Below, in pieces: positions 9,325 through 17,038 of a stretch of 64,000 nt of DNA. Source of the DNA: Thiohalomonas denitrificans (GTDB taxonomy: Bacteria > Pseudomonadota > Gammaproteobacteria > Thiohalomonadales > Thiohalomonadaceae); contig NZ_JAENYR010000006.1 of NCBI RefSeq assembly GCF_016841685.1, positions 1 through 64,000 on the forward strand, in the 5' to 3' direction. The translations under genes and the position numbers were made by a program. The notes under the pieces are model-generated. The model ran no database searches. It saw only the letters and a program-made list of their open reading frames with translations, and had not been told where the DNA came from. How positions within the stretch are numbered: the stretch's first letter is position 1; every line of letters starts with the position of its first letter.

Positions 9325-9609
9325 AGGAAAAAGGAGACGTTGGTATATCCGGAGGAGATACAGAAGGTTTCTGAGGTTTGGGGCCCCTTTTTGCCATTGC
9401 ACGCCCAAAACTACAAGCGAAAACGACACCACAACGTCGGGGTTCCTAGAAAAACCATGCACTCGGGGTGGTTCTTTACCGGTCCTGACGGACGCGATTC
9501 ACGGAACTACAGCCGGATGGCTTGGTCCAACAAGCTGCCGCGGCCATTACGACCTGTCAAGCATTCTGTTCGGCGCCTCTTCTGACCTTCATACCGGACA
9601 GGACACTGA

Positions 9610-10428
9610 ATGCTTTCCGTGAGTATCGGCCCCTTCGCTACCTCCTTCGATCGTCTCCTGCCCGTGGTAGCCGTGCTCGTCGCTTTGACGGTCGGTGCTC
9701 TGCTGGGCCGTCGCCGCGGTGTCGCGACTGGCGGTACGCTGCTCAACCTGGTGTGGATCGGGATAGTGGTGGCGCGGATTGGTTTCGTGTTGCGCTACAT
9801 GGATGAATACCGCGACGATTGGCTGGGCGCACTGGATATCCGTGACGGCGGCTTCGACGTCGCCAGCGGCCTGGTCGCGGCACTTGCTGCTGCCGCATGG
9901 ATCCTCTGGCGGACACCGGCTGTTCGGAAACCGCTCGGGGCCGCATTGCTGGCCGGCGGGCTGAGCTGGGGCTCCATCGCAGGCGTGGTAACGCTGATCG
10001 AGACCCAGTCGCGCGCGATGCCGCAGGTGACACTGCAGACCCTGGGCGGTGCGCGCACTGATCTGCAGGCGCTCTCCGCAAACTCTGGTCAGCCCATGGT
10101 GGTTAATCTATGGGCAACCTGGTGCCCCCCCTGCCGGCGTGAGATGCCGGTTCTGGAGGCTGCGCAACAAGAACACCCCGACATCAACTTCGTGTTCGCC
10201 AACCAGGGTGAAGGAGCGGCACAGATCCAGCAGTTCATCGACGAGTCCTCACTGACGCTCGACAACGTCGTGCTCGATCGAGGGGGCGCTCTGGGCCAGA
10301 CCGTCGGCTCGATGGCATTGCCGACGACCCTCTTCTACGATGCCGACGGGCGGCTCGTCAACAGCCATACCGGCGAACTGTCGCGAGCGACCCTGGCCAG
10401 AGGCCTCCGGCGATTCGACAACCAATGA
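9610..10428 (+). CDS. TlpA-family thiol-disulfide oxidoreductase with membrane N-terminus
   Basis: 272 residues. The first 125 form three or four membrane helices that resemble the shortened Lgt-like region fused to some TlpA proteins (GGTLLNLVWIGIVVARIGFV, then an R-Y-x-D-E-Y stretch). A periplasmic thioredoxin domain follows, with the redox motif WATWCPPCRREMP near 170-182 and the cis-proline loop MALPTTLFYD. It probably keeps periplasmic cysteines reduced, for example for heme attachment to the many c-type cytochromes here. It is convergent with the anti-sigma gene, and the divergent neighbour is the TPP enzyme operon. Confidence 0.85.
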   Translation: MLSVSIGPFATSFDRLLPVVAVLVALTVGALLGRRRGVATGGTLLNLVWIGIVVARIGFVLRYMDEYRDDWLGALDIRDGGFDVASGLVAALAAAAWILWRTPAVRKPLGAALLAGGLSWGSIAGVVTLIETQSRAMPQVTLQTLGGARTDLQALSANSGQPMVVNLWATWCPPCRREMPVLEAAQQEHPDINFVFANQGEGAAQIQQFIDESSLTLDNVVLDRGGALGQTVGSMALPTTLFYDADGRLVNSHTGELSRATLARGLRRFDNQ

Positions 10429-10498
10429 GCGAACTATTTTGCTAAATGGCGCGATGCCACCGGACCCACTCGGGTATGTCGCGGGTACCCGCTGATAT

Positions 10499-11185
10499 CT
10501 ATGCCTTGATGTAGTGCCAGCCATTCTGCAGCCGGTCCACAATGTGATCCACCGCAGAAGAAGCGCGCACTATCCCCTCTATCAGTTGGACCCGCTCTCC
10601 CTGCCGCTCAATACGGGCAATGGTATTACCGCAAGCAAACAGTCGCAGATCGGGATGCGCACTGATGAGTTCGCGCACACGGCCGGCATCAGCGGAGCGG
10701 TCGGAGCGCAGTAGGTCCAGGGCCTCGGAGTGGGCCACCAGCTCCACCCGGTGATAGCCCTCCGCCAGCAGGTTTTCCACCCGGTCCAGCGCAGCTCGCT
10801 GACGCGCCGGATCGGCATCCATGATATGAACAATGACCTGGTCAGATTGGCCCTGGCTGGTTTCGGCAGAGGACGGAACACCCACCACCGTTTCAGGGCC
10901 CATGACTCGACCGGCAAAAAAACCCACCATCAGCAGAATCATGGCCGCGGCTACTGCGAATCGGCGACGTCGCCTTTGGGGCGGGTACTTCTCCCTGTAG
11001 GGTGGCTCGGCGTCATCCCAGGCGTGGGCGACCAGGTCGCGGGTGATCGCCAGACGCGAGTGCGCGCCACGCAACTCGGGCTCGTTTGCCAACCGTTCCA
11101 GCAGGATGGCGCGCTCATCACCGTCCAACTCCCCGTCCAGCAGGGCATTGATGCTGATCTCGTCGAGTTCGCTCAGGCTCTTCAT
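10499..11185 (-). CDS. Anti-sigma factor fused to a DsrE-like periplasmic domain
   Basis: 228 residues. Residues 1-60 look like an anti-sigma helix bundle of the kind that opens with LDGELDGDERAILLERLANEPEL; the zinc-binding cysteine/histidine set is absent. An arginine-rich stop-transfer sequence and a membrane helix lie at about 70-93. The periplasmic part (about 115-228) has a DsrE/DsrF-like layout: VIVHIMDADPARQRAALDRVENLL, VELVAHSEALDLL, then LRLFACGNTIARIE. The same layout occurs in the secreted protein at 11907. The start codon overlaps the stop of the sigma gene (4 bp). A sensor that recognises a DsrE ligand or partner is an inference. Confidence 0.7.
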   Translation of the reverse strand: MKSLSELDEISINALLDGELDGDERAILLERLANEPELRGAHSRLAITRDLVAHAWDDAEPPYREKYPPQRRRRRFAVAAAMILLMVGFFAGRVMGPETVVGVPSSAETSQGQSDQVIVHIMDADPARQRAALDRVENLLAEGYHRVELVAHSEALDLLRSDRSADAGRVRELISAHPDLRLFACGNTIARIERQGERVQLIEGIVRASSAVDHIVDRLQNGWHYIKA

Positions 11186-11739
11186 TTCACACTCCGTAGA
11201 CGGGCGGATTCCGTCGTCTCCTGGTGCAGGTTTAAAAGTCGGGACTGCAGGGCGCGACGGGCACGACAGAGTCGACTCATCACCGTTCCCACCGGGACAG
11301 ACAGCACACCGGCCACTTCCGCATAGCTCAGTCCTTCCAGGTCCACCAGCGACACGACCTGGCGCTGACCGTCAGGAAGATCAGCTACGGCCGCACGCAC
11401 CAGCGCGCTGATCTGGCCGCTGTTACGCAACTGCGCAGGACCCGGATCTCCCGCAGGAAGTCGGTGCTTCTCCTCTTCATCCAGCTGCTCCGGTCGCCGG
11501 CGGCGCAAGTGTTCGCGCCAGCAGCTGTGCAGCACGGCAAACAGCCACCCGTTGAAGCGCTCCGGATCCCGGACCTGATGCGCCTTCTGCAACGCCCGGG
11601 TCAGGGTTTCCTGGGCCAGGTCATCGGCGAGCGCGGGGTCCCCGGTCCAGGCCAGCGCCATGCGATAAAGCCGCTGCCGGCTCTCCGCCAGCTGTTGCTG
11701 CGCCTGCCTGGCCCCGCAGAACCAGTCGAACACACTCAT
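11182..11739 (-). CDS. ECF-family RNA polymerase sigma factor
   Basis: 185 residues from the ATG at 11739, chosen because GGAGGAG lies nine bases upstream. Region 2 carries the core-binding and -10 element helices (LADDLAQETLTRALQ near 37-51, FNGWLFAVLHSCWREHLRRR). Region 4 has the helix-turn-helix QRQVVSLVDLEGLSYAEVA followed by VPVGTVMSRLCRARRAL. Only regions 2 and 4 are present, as expected for an ECF sigma. The downstream overlapping gene is its anti-sigma factor, and the divergent DsrE-like gene at 11907 is the most likely direct target. Confidence 0.92.
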   Translation of the reverse strand: MSVFDWFCGARQAQQQLAESRQRLYRMALAWTGDPALADDLAQETLTRALQKAHQVRDPERFNGWLFAVLHSCWREHLRRRRPEQLDEEEKHRLPAGDPGPAQLRNSGQISALVRAAVADLPDGQRQVVSLVDLEGLSYAEVAGVLSVPVGTVMSRLCRARRALQSRLLNLHQETTESARLRSVK

Positions 11740-11827
11740 CTTGCTGTTTCTCCTCCTTTGCGGACGCCTGGGACGCCTCGTCACAGCCCCGTTTGGCAGG
11801 GGCTTGCGGGAAAGATGCACGAACGAG

Positions 11828-11855
11828 GGAATAAATTCCATGGCGGTGGCATCTC
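11828..11855 (+). promoter_or_regulatory. Candidate ECF sigma promoter for the DsrE-like gene
   Basis: GGAATA at 11828-11833 and CATCTC at 11850-11855 are 16 bp apart, the geometry of ECF-dependent promoters (GGAA-type -35, CGTC/ATCT-type -10). The site faces the gene at 11907 and lies between it and the divergent sigma gene. The match is by eye and is not supported by other copies in the window. Confidence 0.4.
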
Positions 11856-11906
11856 CCTGCCTGAGGCCGTCACCAGGACGGCCCGCCAACCAAAGGAGCA
11901 ATACCC

Positions 11907-12347
11907 ATGAAAATCCTGAGCACGGTACTTATCGCCGCCGCCCTCATCACCCTTGCCGGCCCCGCCGCCGCCGAACGCTATGGTGAGCAAAAAGTGGTCT
12001 ATCACGTCAACGACTTCGCCAGAGCCAACGCCGCCCTGCGTAATATCGGCAATCATCTGGATGCCACCGGCGATGACCGCACCGATATTGTCGTAGTCAC
12101 CCACAGCGGGGGTATCAATTTCCTCCTGGACAATGCCCAGGACAAGAAAGGAAACACCTTCGAAATGGATGTTCTCAATTTGTCCAAACGTGGTGTCGAA
12201 TTCCGCGTTTGTGCCAACACCCTGAGCGCCCGCAATCTGGACGAGGGCGACTACTCGATGCTCGAAGAGGTCATCGAGGTGGTTCCCTCCGGTGTTGCCG
12301 AAGTGGCACATCTTCAGCAACAGGGCTATGTCCTTCTAAAACCATAG
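11907..12347 (+). CDS. Secreted DsrE-family protein
   Basis: 146 residues with a clear signal peptide (residues 1-22, cleavage after GPAAA) and a mature DsrE/DsrF-like domain: KVVYHVNDFARANAALRNI, IVVVTHSGGINFLLD, and VEFRVCANTL with a single cysteine at the position used in this family. DsrE-like proteins often handle protein-bound sulfur. The gene is preceded by AAGGAG and by a candidate ECF promoter, and it is divergent from the sigma/anti-sigma operon. The anti-sigma's periplasmic domain has the same layout, which suggests the two proteins belong to one signalling or sulfur-handling circuit. Confidence 0.85.
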   Translation: MKILSTVLIAAALITLAGPAAAERYGEQKVVYHVNDFARANAALRNIGNHLDATGDDRTDIVVVTHSGGINFLLDNAQDKKGNTFEMDVLNLSKRGVEFRVCANTLSARNLDEGDYSMLEEVIEVVPSGVAEVAHLQQQGYVLLKP

Positions 12348-12409
12348 CTCGGCCAACTGGGCCACCTTCCAACGGAGACGTCGAAGTACCTGGCCTCGGG
12401 CACCTGTCG

Positions 12410-12446
12410 GCCGAGCCATTTCGGCCGATAAGCTGAATGGCTCGGC
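12410..12446. terminator. Inverted repeat between convergent genes, probable bidirectional terminator
   Basis: GCCGAGCCATT (12410-12420) and AATGGCTCGGC (12436-12446) are perfect 11-bp arms around a 15-base loop. They lie between the stops of the DsrE-like gene (+) and the diheme protein gene (-). There is no long T-run on either side, so termination efficiency is uncertain. Confidence 0.5.
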
Positions 12447-12455
12447 TGCCGACAT

Positions 12456-14579
12456 CTACGGCTTGCTGACAGGATCGCCCAGCAGCGGATTGTAACGTGT
12501 GTCGAAGGTCCCGCCCTGACTGATGTGGCCGTCGACGTTTTCCGGTTGCGCCACGGCATCGACCGGCTCGCCCTCTTCATTGACCAACTCACCATCGCGA
12601 TTCACGCTTGCAATGCCCGTTGGCGTGATCCCGACGCCATCCAGTCCCCAGGGGCGACTCTGAATGATCTCTCCTACGGGGATCGGGTCGCCATTGGCGT
12701 CTTTCACCCGCCCGTCGGAGCGGAATGTGAAGGGGGCCGCGTCCGGCCCGATACCGAACGTATTCTTGCCAAGGTTAAAGCTCTGATCGAGCACGATACG
12801 TCGGTAGGCGGCGATGTTGTCGTGCATGGTCTCCGGCATCGGGTACCAGATGCTTCCCTTGATATAGTCTTCGCCCGATTCGGCATCGCGATAGAGGTAG
12901 GCCCGGCGATCGGCATAATGGCGCATGATGCGCGTCCGGTCAGCCAGGATCGCCCGGCGCTCGCTGGCTGCGATCTCCTTGAGGCGTTCATCATCGAAGA
13001 TAAGGTCCAGAGGTGATCCCAGGGCAAGCTCCTTCTCCAGCTTTTCGTTGCGGGCATAAGCGAGAAGCTCCTTCTTGATCTCCGCCGGCATGACGCCAAA
13101 CAGATCGGCACCGACTACCGACCAGTAGAAATACTCCAGCTCACCCTTGTCGAGGTTGATGTTGCGATAGTCGCGCAGCCGCGTGCGCTCCGGGTGGGCG
13201 GATGCATAATCGCCGTAATCCATCTCGCCCCAACCCTCGGCGCCGGGCAGCTTGCGCTGGAAAGACCAGACGCTGTCAATCGTATTGCCGACGGCCGAGT
13301 GGCAGCCGAGACACTGCAGGAGCTCTTCGGTGCTTTGCGGGCGCAGCTCGCCCTCACGATCTTCAATATAGGCGGCCAGAATCCAGCCCGACTTGTTGTC
13401 GATCCAGCCTTGCCACTGTTGTCCCAGGATGCGACCGGCCGATTCCTCCTTGGGGCCGATATCATCCAGGCCCACTTCCTTCCATTTGTAAAGGTAACGA
13501 ACCTCCTTGACCCGCTTGGAACGGGTACCGGGAAATTCGTAGTCCACCTTCGATGTCCGTACCCCGTCAAGACGGTCACCCACTTCACCATCAGCGGCCA
13601 GATCGACGTAGTGCAGGGGGTGGGCGAACTCGGTCTCCACGGGATAGAAGCCACGCCGGATCGGCACTGCCGAGGCATCGCCGAGATATCGCTCGCGCTT
13701 GAGTTCCCGGTTTTTGATGTTGCGCTCCAGCAGATCCAGGTTGCGGCGCAGGACTTCGATATCGACCTTTTCACCCCTGGTCATGAAGATGCGCGGCAAC
13801 CGGATATAGATGCCGCTAACGGAGCCGCCCAGGGGCGTAAAGATGGCATAGGGAAAGAAATCGACGGCGCGCCAGCCTGTATAGCCGTGTTTCTCATCAC
13901 GCACAAAGCCTTCGGCATCGATATAGCCGTGGCGGCCCTCTTCGCTCGGGTCATCACCCCGGGCCGGATAGAGGTGGTCCGGATTCAGTGCGGGCAACAG
14001 GCGCAGCGGGCTATCCGGATTGCTGCGATTGTTCCAACTGTCATCACCGTTCGGGCGCGCCGCACGGTAACCCGCCCGCCAGTTATCGGAGCGCACATAG
14101 CGCAGGTTATCGCCAGCGCCCGATCGCGGAATCGAAATCTCGTCGTCCCGCAAACGCGCAACCAGACGATCGGGAAAAATCACATTATCCCACAGGACCT
14201 TATTGAGATTGGGCGAAGGAAAGCTGTAGAGCACCTGTGTCTCGATACTCTCGCCCAGCGGCCAGGCATTTCCGTGGTTGCGCCGTGCCAAGTCGGTGGT
14301 GTGGCAGTATTTGCAGGCGTTCTGTGTGCCGTAACTCGTTTCGATCCAGCATTGCGGGGGAATCGACGGCTCTTCGTTATGGCTCGGCTTGTAACGGGTT
14401 CCGGTAAATCTCTCGAAACCGGCCGGCGACTTTCCCTCTTTCAGCGCGGTCTCGTACTCGATCACCTGCGGTATCAACCCGGTGGTCTTCCGCAGGCGAT
14501 CAAATCCATCATCCGCAACGGCTACTGCAGACACAACCAAGCCAACGACTCCGATCACTACCGCCCATCGCCAGTACAT
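12456..14579 (-). CDS. Large exported diheme c-type cytochrome of unknown function
   Basis: 707 residues from the ATG at 14579, chosen because GGGAGG lies nine bases upstream. A signal peptide (about 1-23) is followed by a long soluble region with only two heme sites: ACKYCHTTD early (about 90) and CLGCHSA in the middle (about 430). The low heme density and the size suggest an enzyme or a scaffold rather than an electron wire. Repeated acidic stretches and a tail with DANGDPIPVG and NRDGELVNEEGEP are seen. I do not recognise the family. It is monocistronic, between the DsrE-like gene and an outer-membrane protein gene. Confidence 0.7.
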   Translation of the reverse strand: MYWRWAVVIGVVGLVVSAVAVADDGFDRLRKTTGLIPQVIEYETALKEGKSPAGFERFTGTRYKPSHNEEPSIPPQCWIETSYGTQNACKYCHTTDLARRNHGNAWPLGESIETQVLYSFPSPNLNKVLWDNVIFPDRLVARLRDDEISIPRSGAGDNLRYVRSDNWRAGYRAARPNGDDSWNNRSNPDSPLRLLPALNPDHLYPARGDDPSEEGRHGYIDAEGFVRDEKHGYTGWRAVDFFPYAIFTPLGGSVSGIYIRLPRIFMTRGEKVDIEVLRRNLDLLERNIKNRELKRERYLGDASAVPIRRGFYPVETEFAHPLHYVDLAADGEVGDRLDGVRTSKVDYEFPGTRSKRVKEVRYLYKWKEVGLDDIGPKEESAGRILGQQWQGWIDNKSGWILAAYIEDREGELRPQSTEELLQCLGCHSAVGNTIDSVWSFQRKLPGAEGWGEMDYGDYASAHPERTRLRDYRNINLDKGELEYFYWSVVGADLFGVMPAEIKKELLAYARNEKLEKELALGSPLDLIFDDERLKEIAASERRAILADRTRIMRHYADRRAYLYRDAESGEDYIKGSIWYPMPETMHDNIAAYRRIVLDQSFNLGKNTFGIGPDAAPFTFRSDGRVKDANGDPIPVGEIIQSRPWGLDGVGITPTGIASVNRDGELVNEEGEPVDAVAQPENVDGHISQGGTFDTRYNPLLGDPVSKP

Positions 14580-14723
14580 CCGGATCCCTCCCATCATCTC
14601 CCCGTCACCACCTACTATAGCCTCCGCAGAACACCGCATCGGCCGGGAGGCCGGGAGGCCGGCCTAGAGGCGGGCAGCGAACGAGGTGTTTGGGGCCGGG
14701 CTATTAACGGCTATCCGGATGCA

Positions 14724-14749
14724 AAAACGGCGGGATAACCCGCCGTTTT
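14724..14749 (-). terminator. Rho-independent terminator of the outer-membrane protein gene
   Basis: The arms AAAACGGCGGG and CCCGCCGTTTT surround a 4-base loop and are followed on the minus strand by a T-run. The site lies 30 bases past the stop at 14780. It may also work on the plus strand. Confidence 0.8.
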
Positions 14750-14779
14750 CGTAGTCTTTTGCTCTGAGTGTGGATCAGC

Positions 14780-15514
14780 TCAGAAGCGGAAGCCCAGCTT
14801 CGCACCGTAGGTGGTAGCGTCACCGGTCTTGTCTCCCTCGACCACGAAGTTCATCAGGCCAAGGTTGAAATTCATTCCGACGAAAACCTTACTCTCGCTG
14901 AAATCCTCTTTCCCGAGCTCGAGTCCTTCAACACCGATGATGTCGTTCGGGGTGCTGGTTACCCAAACCTGACCGATACCCGCATAGGGAGTCGCCATCG
15001 TGAAGCCCTTGGAGACGGTCAGTTCCAGTCCCTTGGTCTCCAGATCGAGCTGGTCGACGCCAACCAGGCTGGAGTAGGTACCACGCACGGCCACTGCCGG
15101 GGTGGCAATACCGCCCTCAAGGAGGGCGTAGCGAACTTCGGCGCCCAACAGTTTGATATTGGTACTCGGCACCGCTGCATAAGAGGCGCCCACATCGATA
15201 CCGAAGGGGAGCCCCTTGTGGGCATGCAATTTGGCAATCGGCAGCGTGTCGAAGTCATCGTTACCGCTCATCGCCGACTCAAATACTTCCGGATTTTCCA
15301 GCTTGGTCGCGGTCACTTCCATGCCGACATCGAAACCGGTGGTGCCGGTGGATTCAGCAGGGGTCAGCGCTTTGTAACTCAGCGCCGCGCCCAGGTCTTC
15401 CGACATTTTCCGGAAATCGTCCTGGGCTAGCTCCTGTAACTGGTCGAGATCGTCAGCGCCTGCCGAGCCAGCCACAGCCAGCAGGGACACGGCAAACAGT
15501 GTCGCTTTGTTCAT
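14780..15514 (-). CDS. Outer-membrane beta-barrel protein
   Basis: 244 residues from the ATG at 15514, supported by GGAGGA upstream. There is a short signal peptide (MNKATLFAVSLLAVAGSAGA), then alternating hydrophobic beta strands and a terminal KLGFRF with the final phenylalanine used for outer-membrane insertion. Segments such as FGIDVGASYAAVP and LLGAEVRYALLEGG read as barrel strands. The exact family is not recognised. It is monocistronic with its own terminator, and its upstream region (15515-15926, shared with the divergent porin) contains a strong perfect hairpin. Confidence 0.75.
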   Translation of the reverse strand: MNKATLFAVSLLAVAGSAGADDLDQLQELAQDDFRKMSEDLGAALSYKALTPAESTGTTGFDVGMEVTATKLENPEVFESAMSGNDDFDTLPIAKLHAHKGLPFGIDVGASYAAVPSTNIKLLGAEVRYALLEGGIATPAVAVRGTYSSLVGVDQLDLETKGLELTVSKGFTMATPYAGIGQVWVTSTPNDIIGVEGLELGKEDFSESKVFVGMNFNLGLMNFVVEGDKTGDATTYGAKLGFRF

Positions 15515-15615
15515 TTCAAGATTCCTCCAAAAAACCCCAAGCCCCGCGGCTTCGCGGGAATACAGCGGATTGTCGGCGCAGGGTGGAAAATGGCACTTCG
15601 CAGAGAAGCAGGCGT

Positions 15616-15652
15616 GCAAGCCTTTCATCTTCCCACAAGATGAAAGGCTTGC
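15616..15652. promoter_or_regulatory. Perfect 16-bp inverted repeat in a divergent promoter region
   Basis: GCAAGCCTTTCATCTT (15616-15631) and its exact complement AAGATGAAAGGCTTGC (15637-15652) surround CCCAC. It lies about 100 bases upstream of the outer-membrane protein start and about 275 bases upstream of the porin start. It could be an RNA hairpin in the leader of the minus-strand gene or a paired operator. There is no T-run, so it is not a typical terminator. Nothing else recognisable is seen in 15515-15926. Confidence 0.45.
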
Positions 15653-15926
15653 GCCGATATTATCCCCGGTCGCATACGACACTAACAAGAAAAATGAGAA
15701 AACTGAGAACCAGTATACAGTTCTCAGGGAAAGGGCGGTTGTCAATCACCTGAAAACTCACTGCGAAGCAGCCTGGAACAGCGCAACTCCCTGGCTAACA
15801 GTTTCCCGCCGTAGACAAACTTCATTGCTTGGTAACCCGACTGTCAGCTCAGCGTAACACTAACTCGAAATACTGCGTGCGGCTTTCGATAAGCGCTTAT
15901 CAGCGTTTTAACCAGGAGAAAAAACC

Positions 15927-16922
15927 ATGCAGAAGTCTTTACACAACGGCCTGATCGCCGCCGCCGTCGCCTTTGGTCTCAGCGGGACCGCTGCTGCCGA
16001 AATGACCGTCTACGGGAAAATCCATGTCTCTGCCGGCGCCATCTCGGAAGATGACGGCATCAGCGACAGCGATTCCACTGCGGTTACCTCCCACGCCTCG
16101 CGTCTCGGTGTCAAAGCGAGCAAACCGCTGGACAACGGCATGACCATGAAGGGCCAGATGGAGTTCCAGGTGGATACCGTCGGTGACAGTGCCAAATCCT
16201 CCGAGGACCTGATCAAGGCACGCAACACCTACGTCGGCCTGCAGGGCGGCTTCGGCGAGGTGCGTGTCGGCTATCACGACACTCCACACAAGATGGCCAC
16301 CAGCAAGTTGGACCCGCTCGGCGACACCTACGCCGACTACAACAACGTAGTTGAAACCGATACCCGGGCTAAGAACAGCATTCTGTATCTCAACAGCTTC
16401 AACGGCTTCTCTGTCGGCCTGGCCTATGCCGGCGGTGACGATGCTGTGGAGGAAGAGAACGAGAATGACCGCGTCTCCGCCATGCTCAGCTACAAGGGCG
16501 GTCCCCTCTATCTGACTGCGGCCGTGGAGGATATCAACGACGTGGACGTCGTAACCGACCCCGACGCTACGGAGACTTCTACCAAGTTCGGCGCCGGCTT
16601 CACCTTCGGTGCAGCCAAGCTGGGGCTGGTCTACGACCTTGAAGAGCGCGCAGGCGGCGATGAGGACAGCGCCATGTTTGTCAGCGGCCAGTTGAAGGTG
16701 AACGAAAAAGGGAGCATCAAGGCCTCCTACGGCATTCTCGACTACGAGGATAACGCCAAAGAGGACCCCACCTTCTACGCCGTGGCCTACGACCACAAGA
16801 TGGACAAGGCCGCCAGTCTTTATCTGCTCTTGACCAGCGGCGATGATGGTGGCTTGGCCAAAAAGGGCAAGCTGGAAGGCGACGGCAGCGCTGCCGTGAT
16901 CGGCGCAGTCTACAAATTCTAG
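15927..16922 (+). CDS. Gram-negative general porin
   Basis: 331 residues with a signal peptide (cleavage after SGTAAA) and a start supported by AGGAGAAA. The mature protein opens with EMTVYGKIHVSAGAI, the first barrel strand of trimeric porins of the neisserial/beta-gammaproteobacterial type. It contains SRLGVKASKPL and a constriction-loop-like segment GGFGEVRVGYHDTPHKM, and it ends in IGAVYKF. It is acidic, typical of porins in salt-tolerant bacteria. It is transcribed alone and is convergent with the TonB receptor gene. Confidence 0.9.
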   Translation: MQKSLHNGLIAAAVAFGLSGTAAAEMTVYGKIHVSAGAISEDDGISDSDSTAVTSHASRLGVKASKPLDNGMTMKGQMEFQVDTVGDSAKSSEDLIKARNTYVGLQGGFGEVRVGYHDTPHKMATSKLDPLGDTYADYNNVVETDTRAKNSILYLNSFNGFSVGLAYAGGDDAVEEENENDRVSAMLSYKGGPLYLTAAVEDINDVDVVTDPDATETSTKFGAGFTFGAAKLGLVYDLEERAGGDEDSAMFVSGQLKVNEKGSIKASYGILDYEDNAKEDPTFYAVAYDHKMDKAASLYLLLTSGDDGGLAKKGKLEGDGSAAVIGAVYKF

Positions 16923-17038
16923 ACCGCGCCCGTCTCACCTGAGGAGCATGCACCCCGTCCCGGGGGGCATACGGCACGGCGGCAGGGAAGCTGCTTCCGC
17001 TTTATGCTTTTTCCCGCATCGAACGAATCGTCCAATAA

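Noticed and set aside
13194..14738. Long plus-strand frame opposite the diheme protein
   Set aside because: Antisense shadow; the minus-strand gene has signal peptide, heme sites and a ribosome site.
16930..16975. Terminator after the porin gene (CCCCG/CGGGG hairpin)
   Set aside because: The stem is only five base pairs and no T-run follows.
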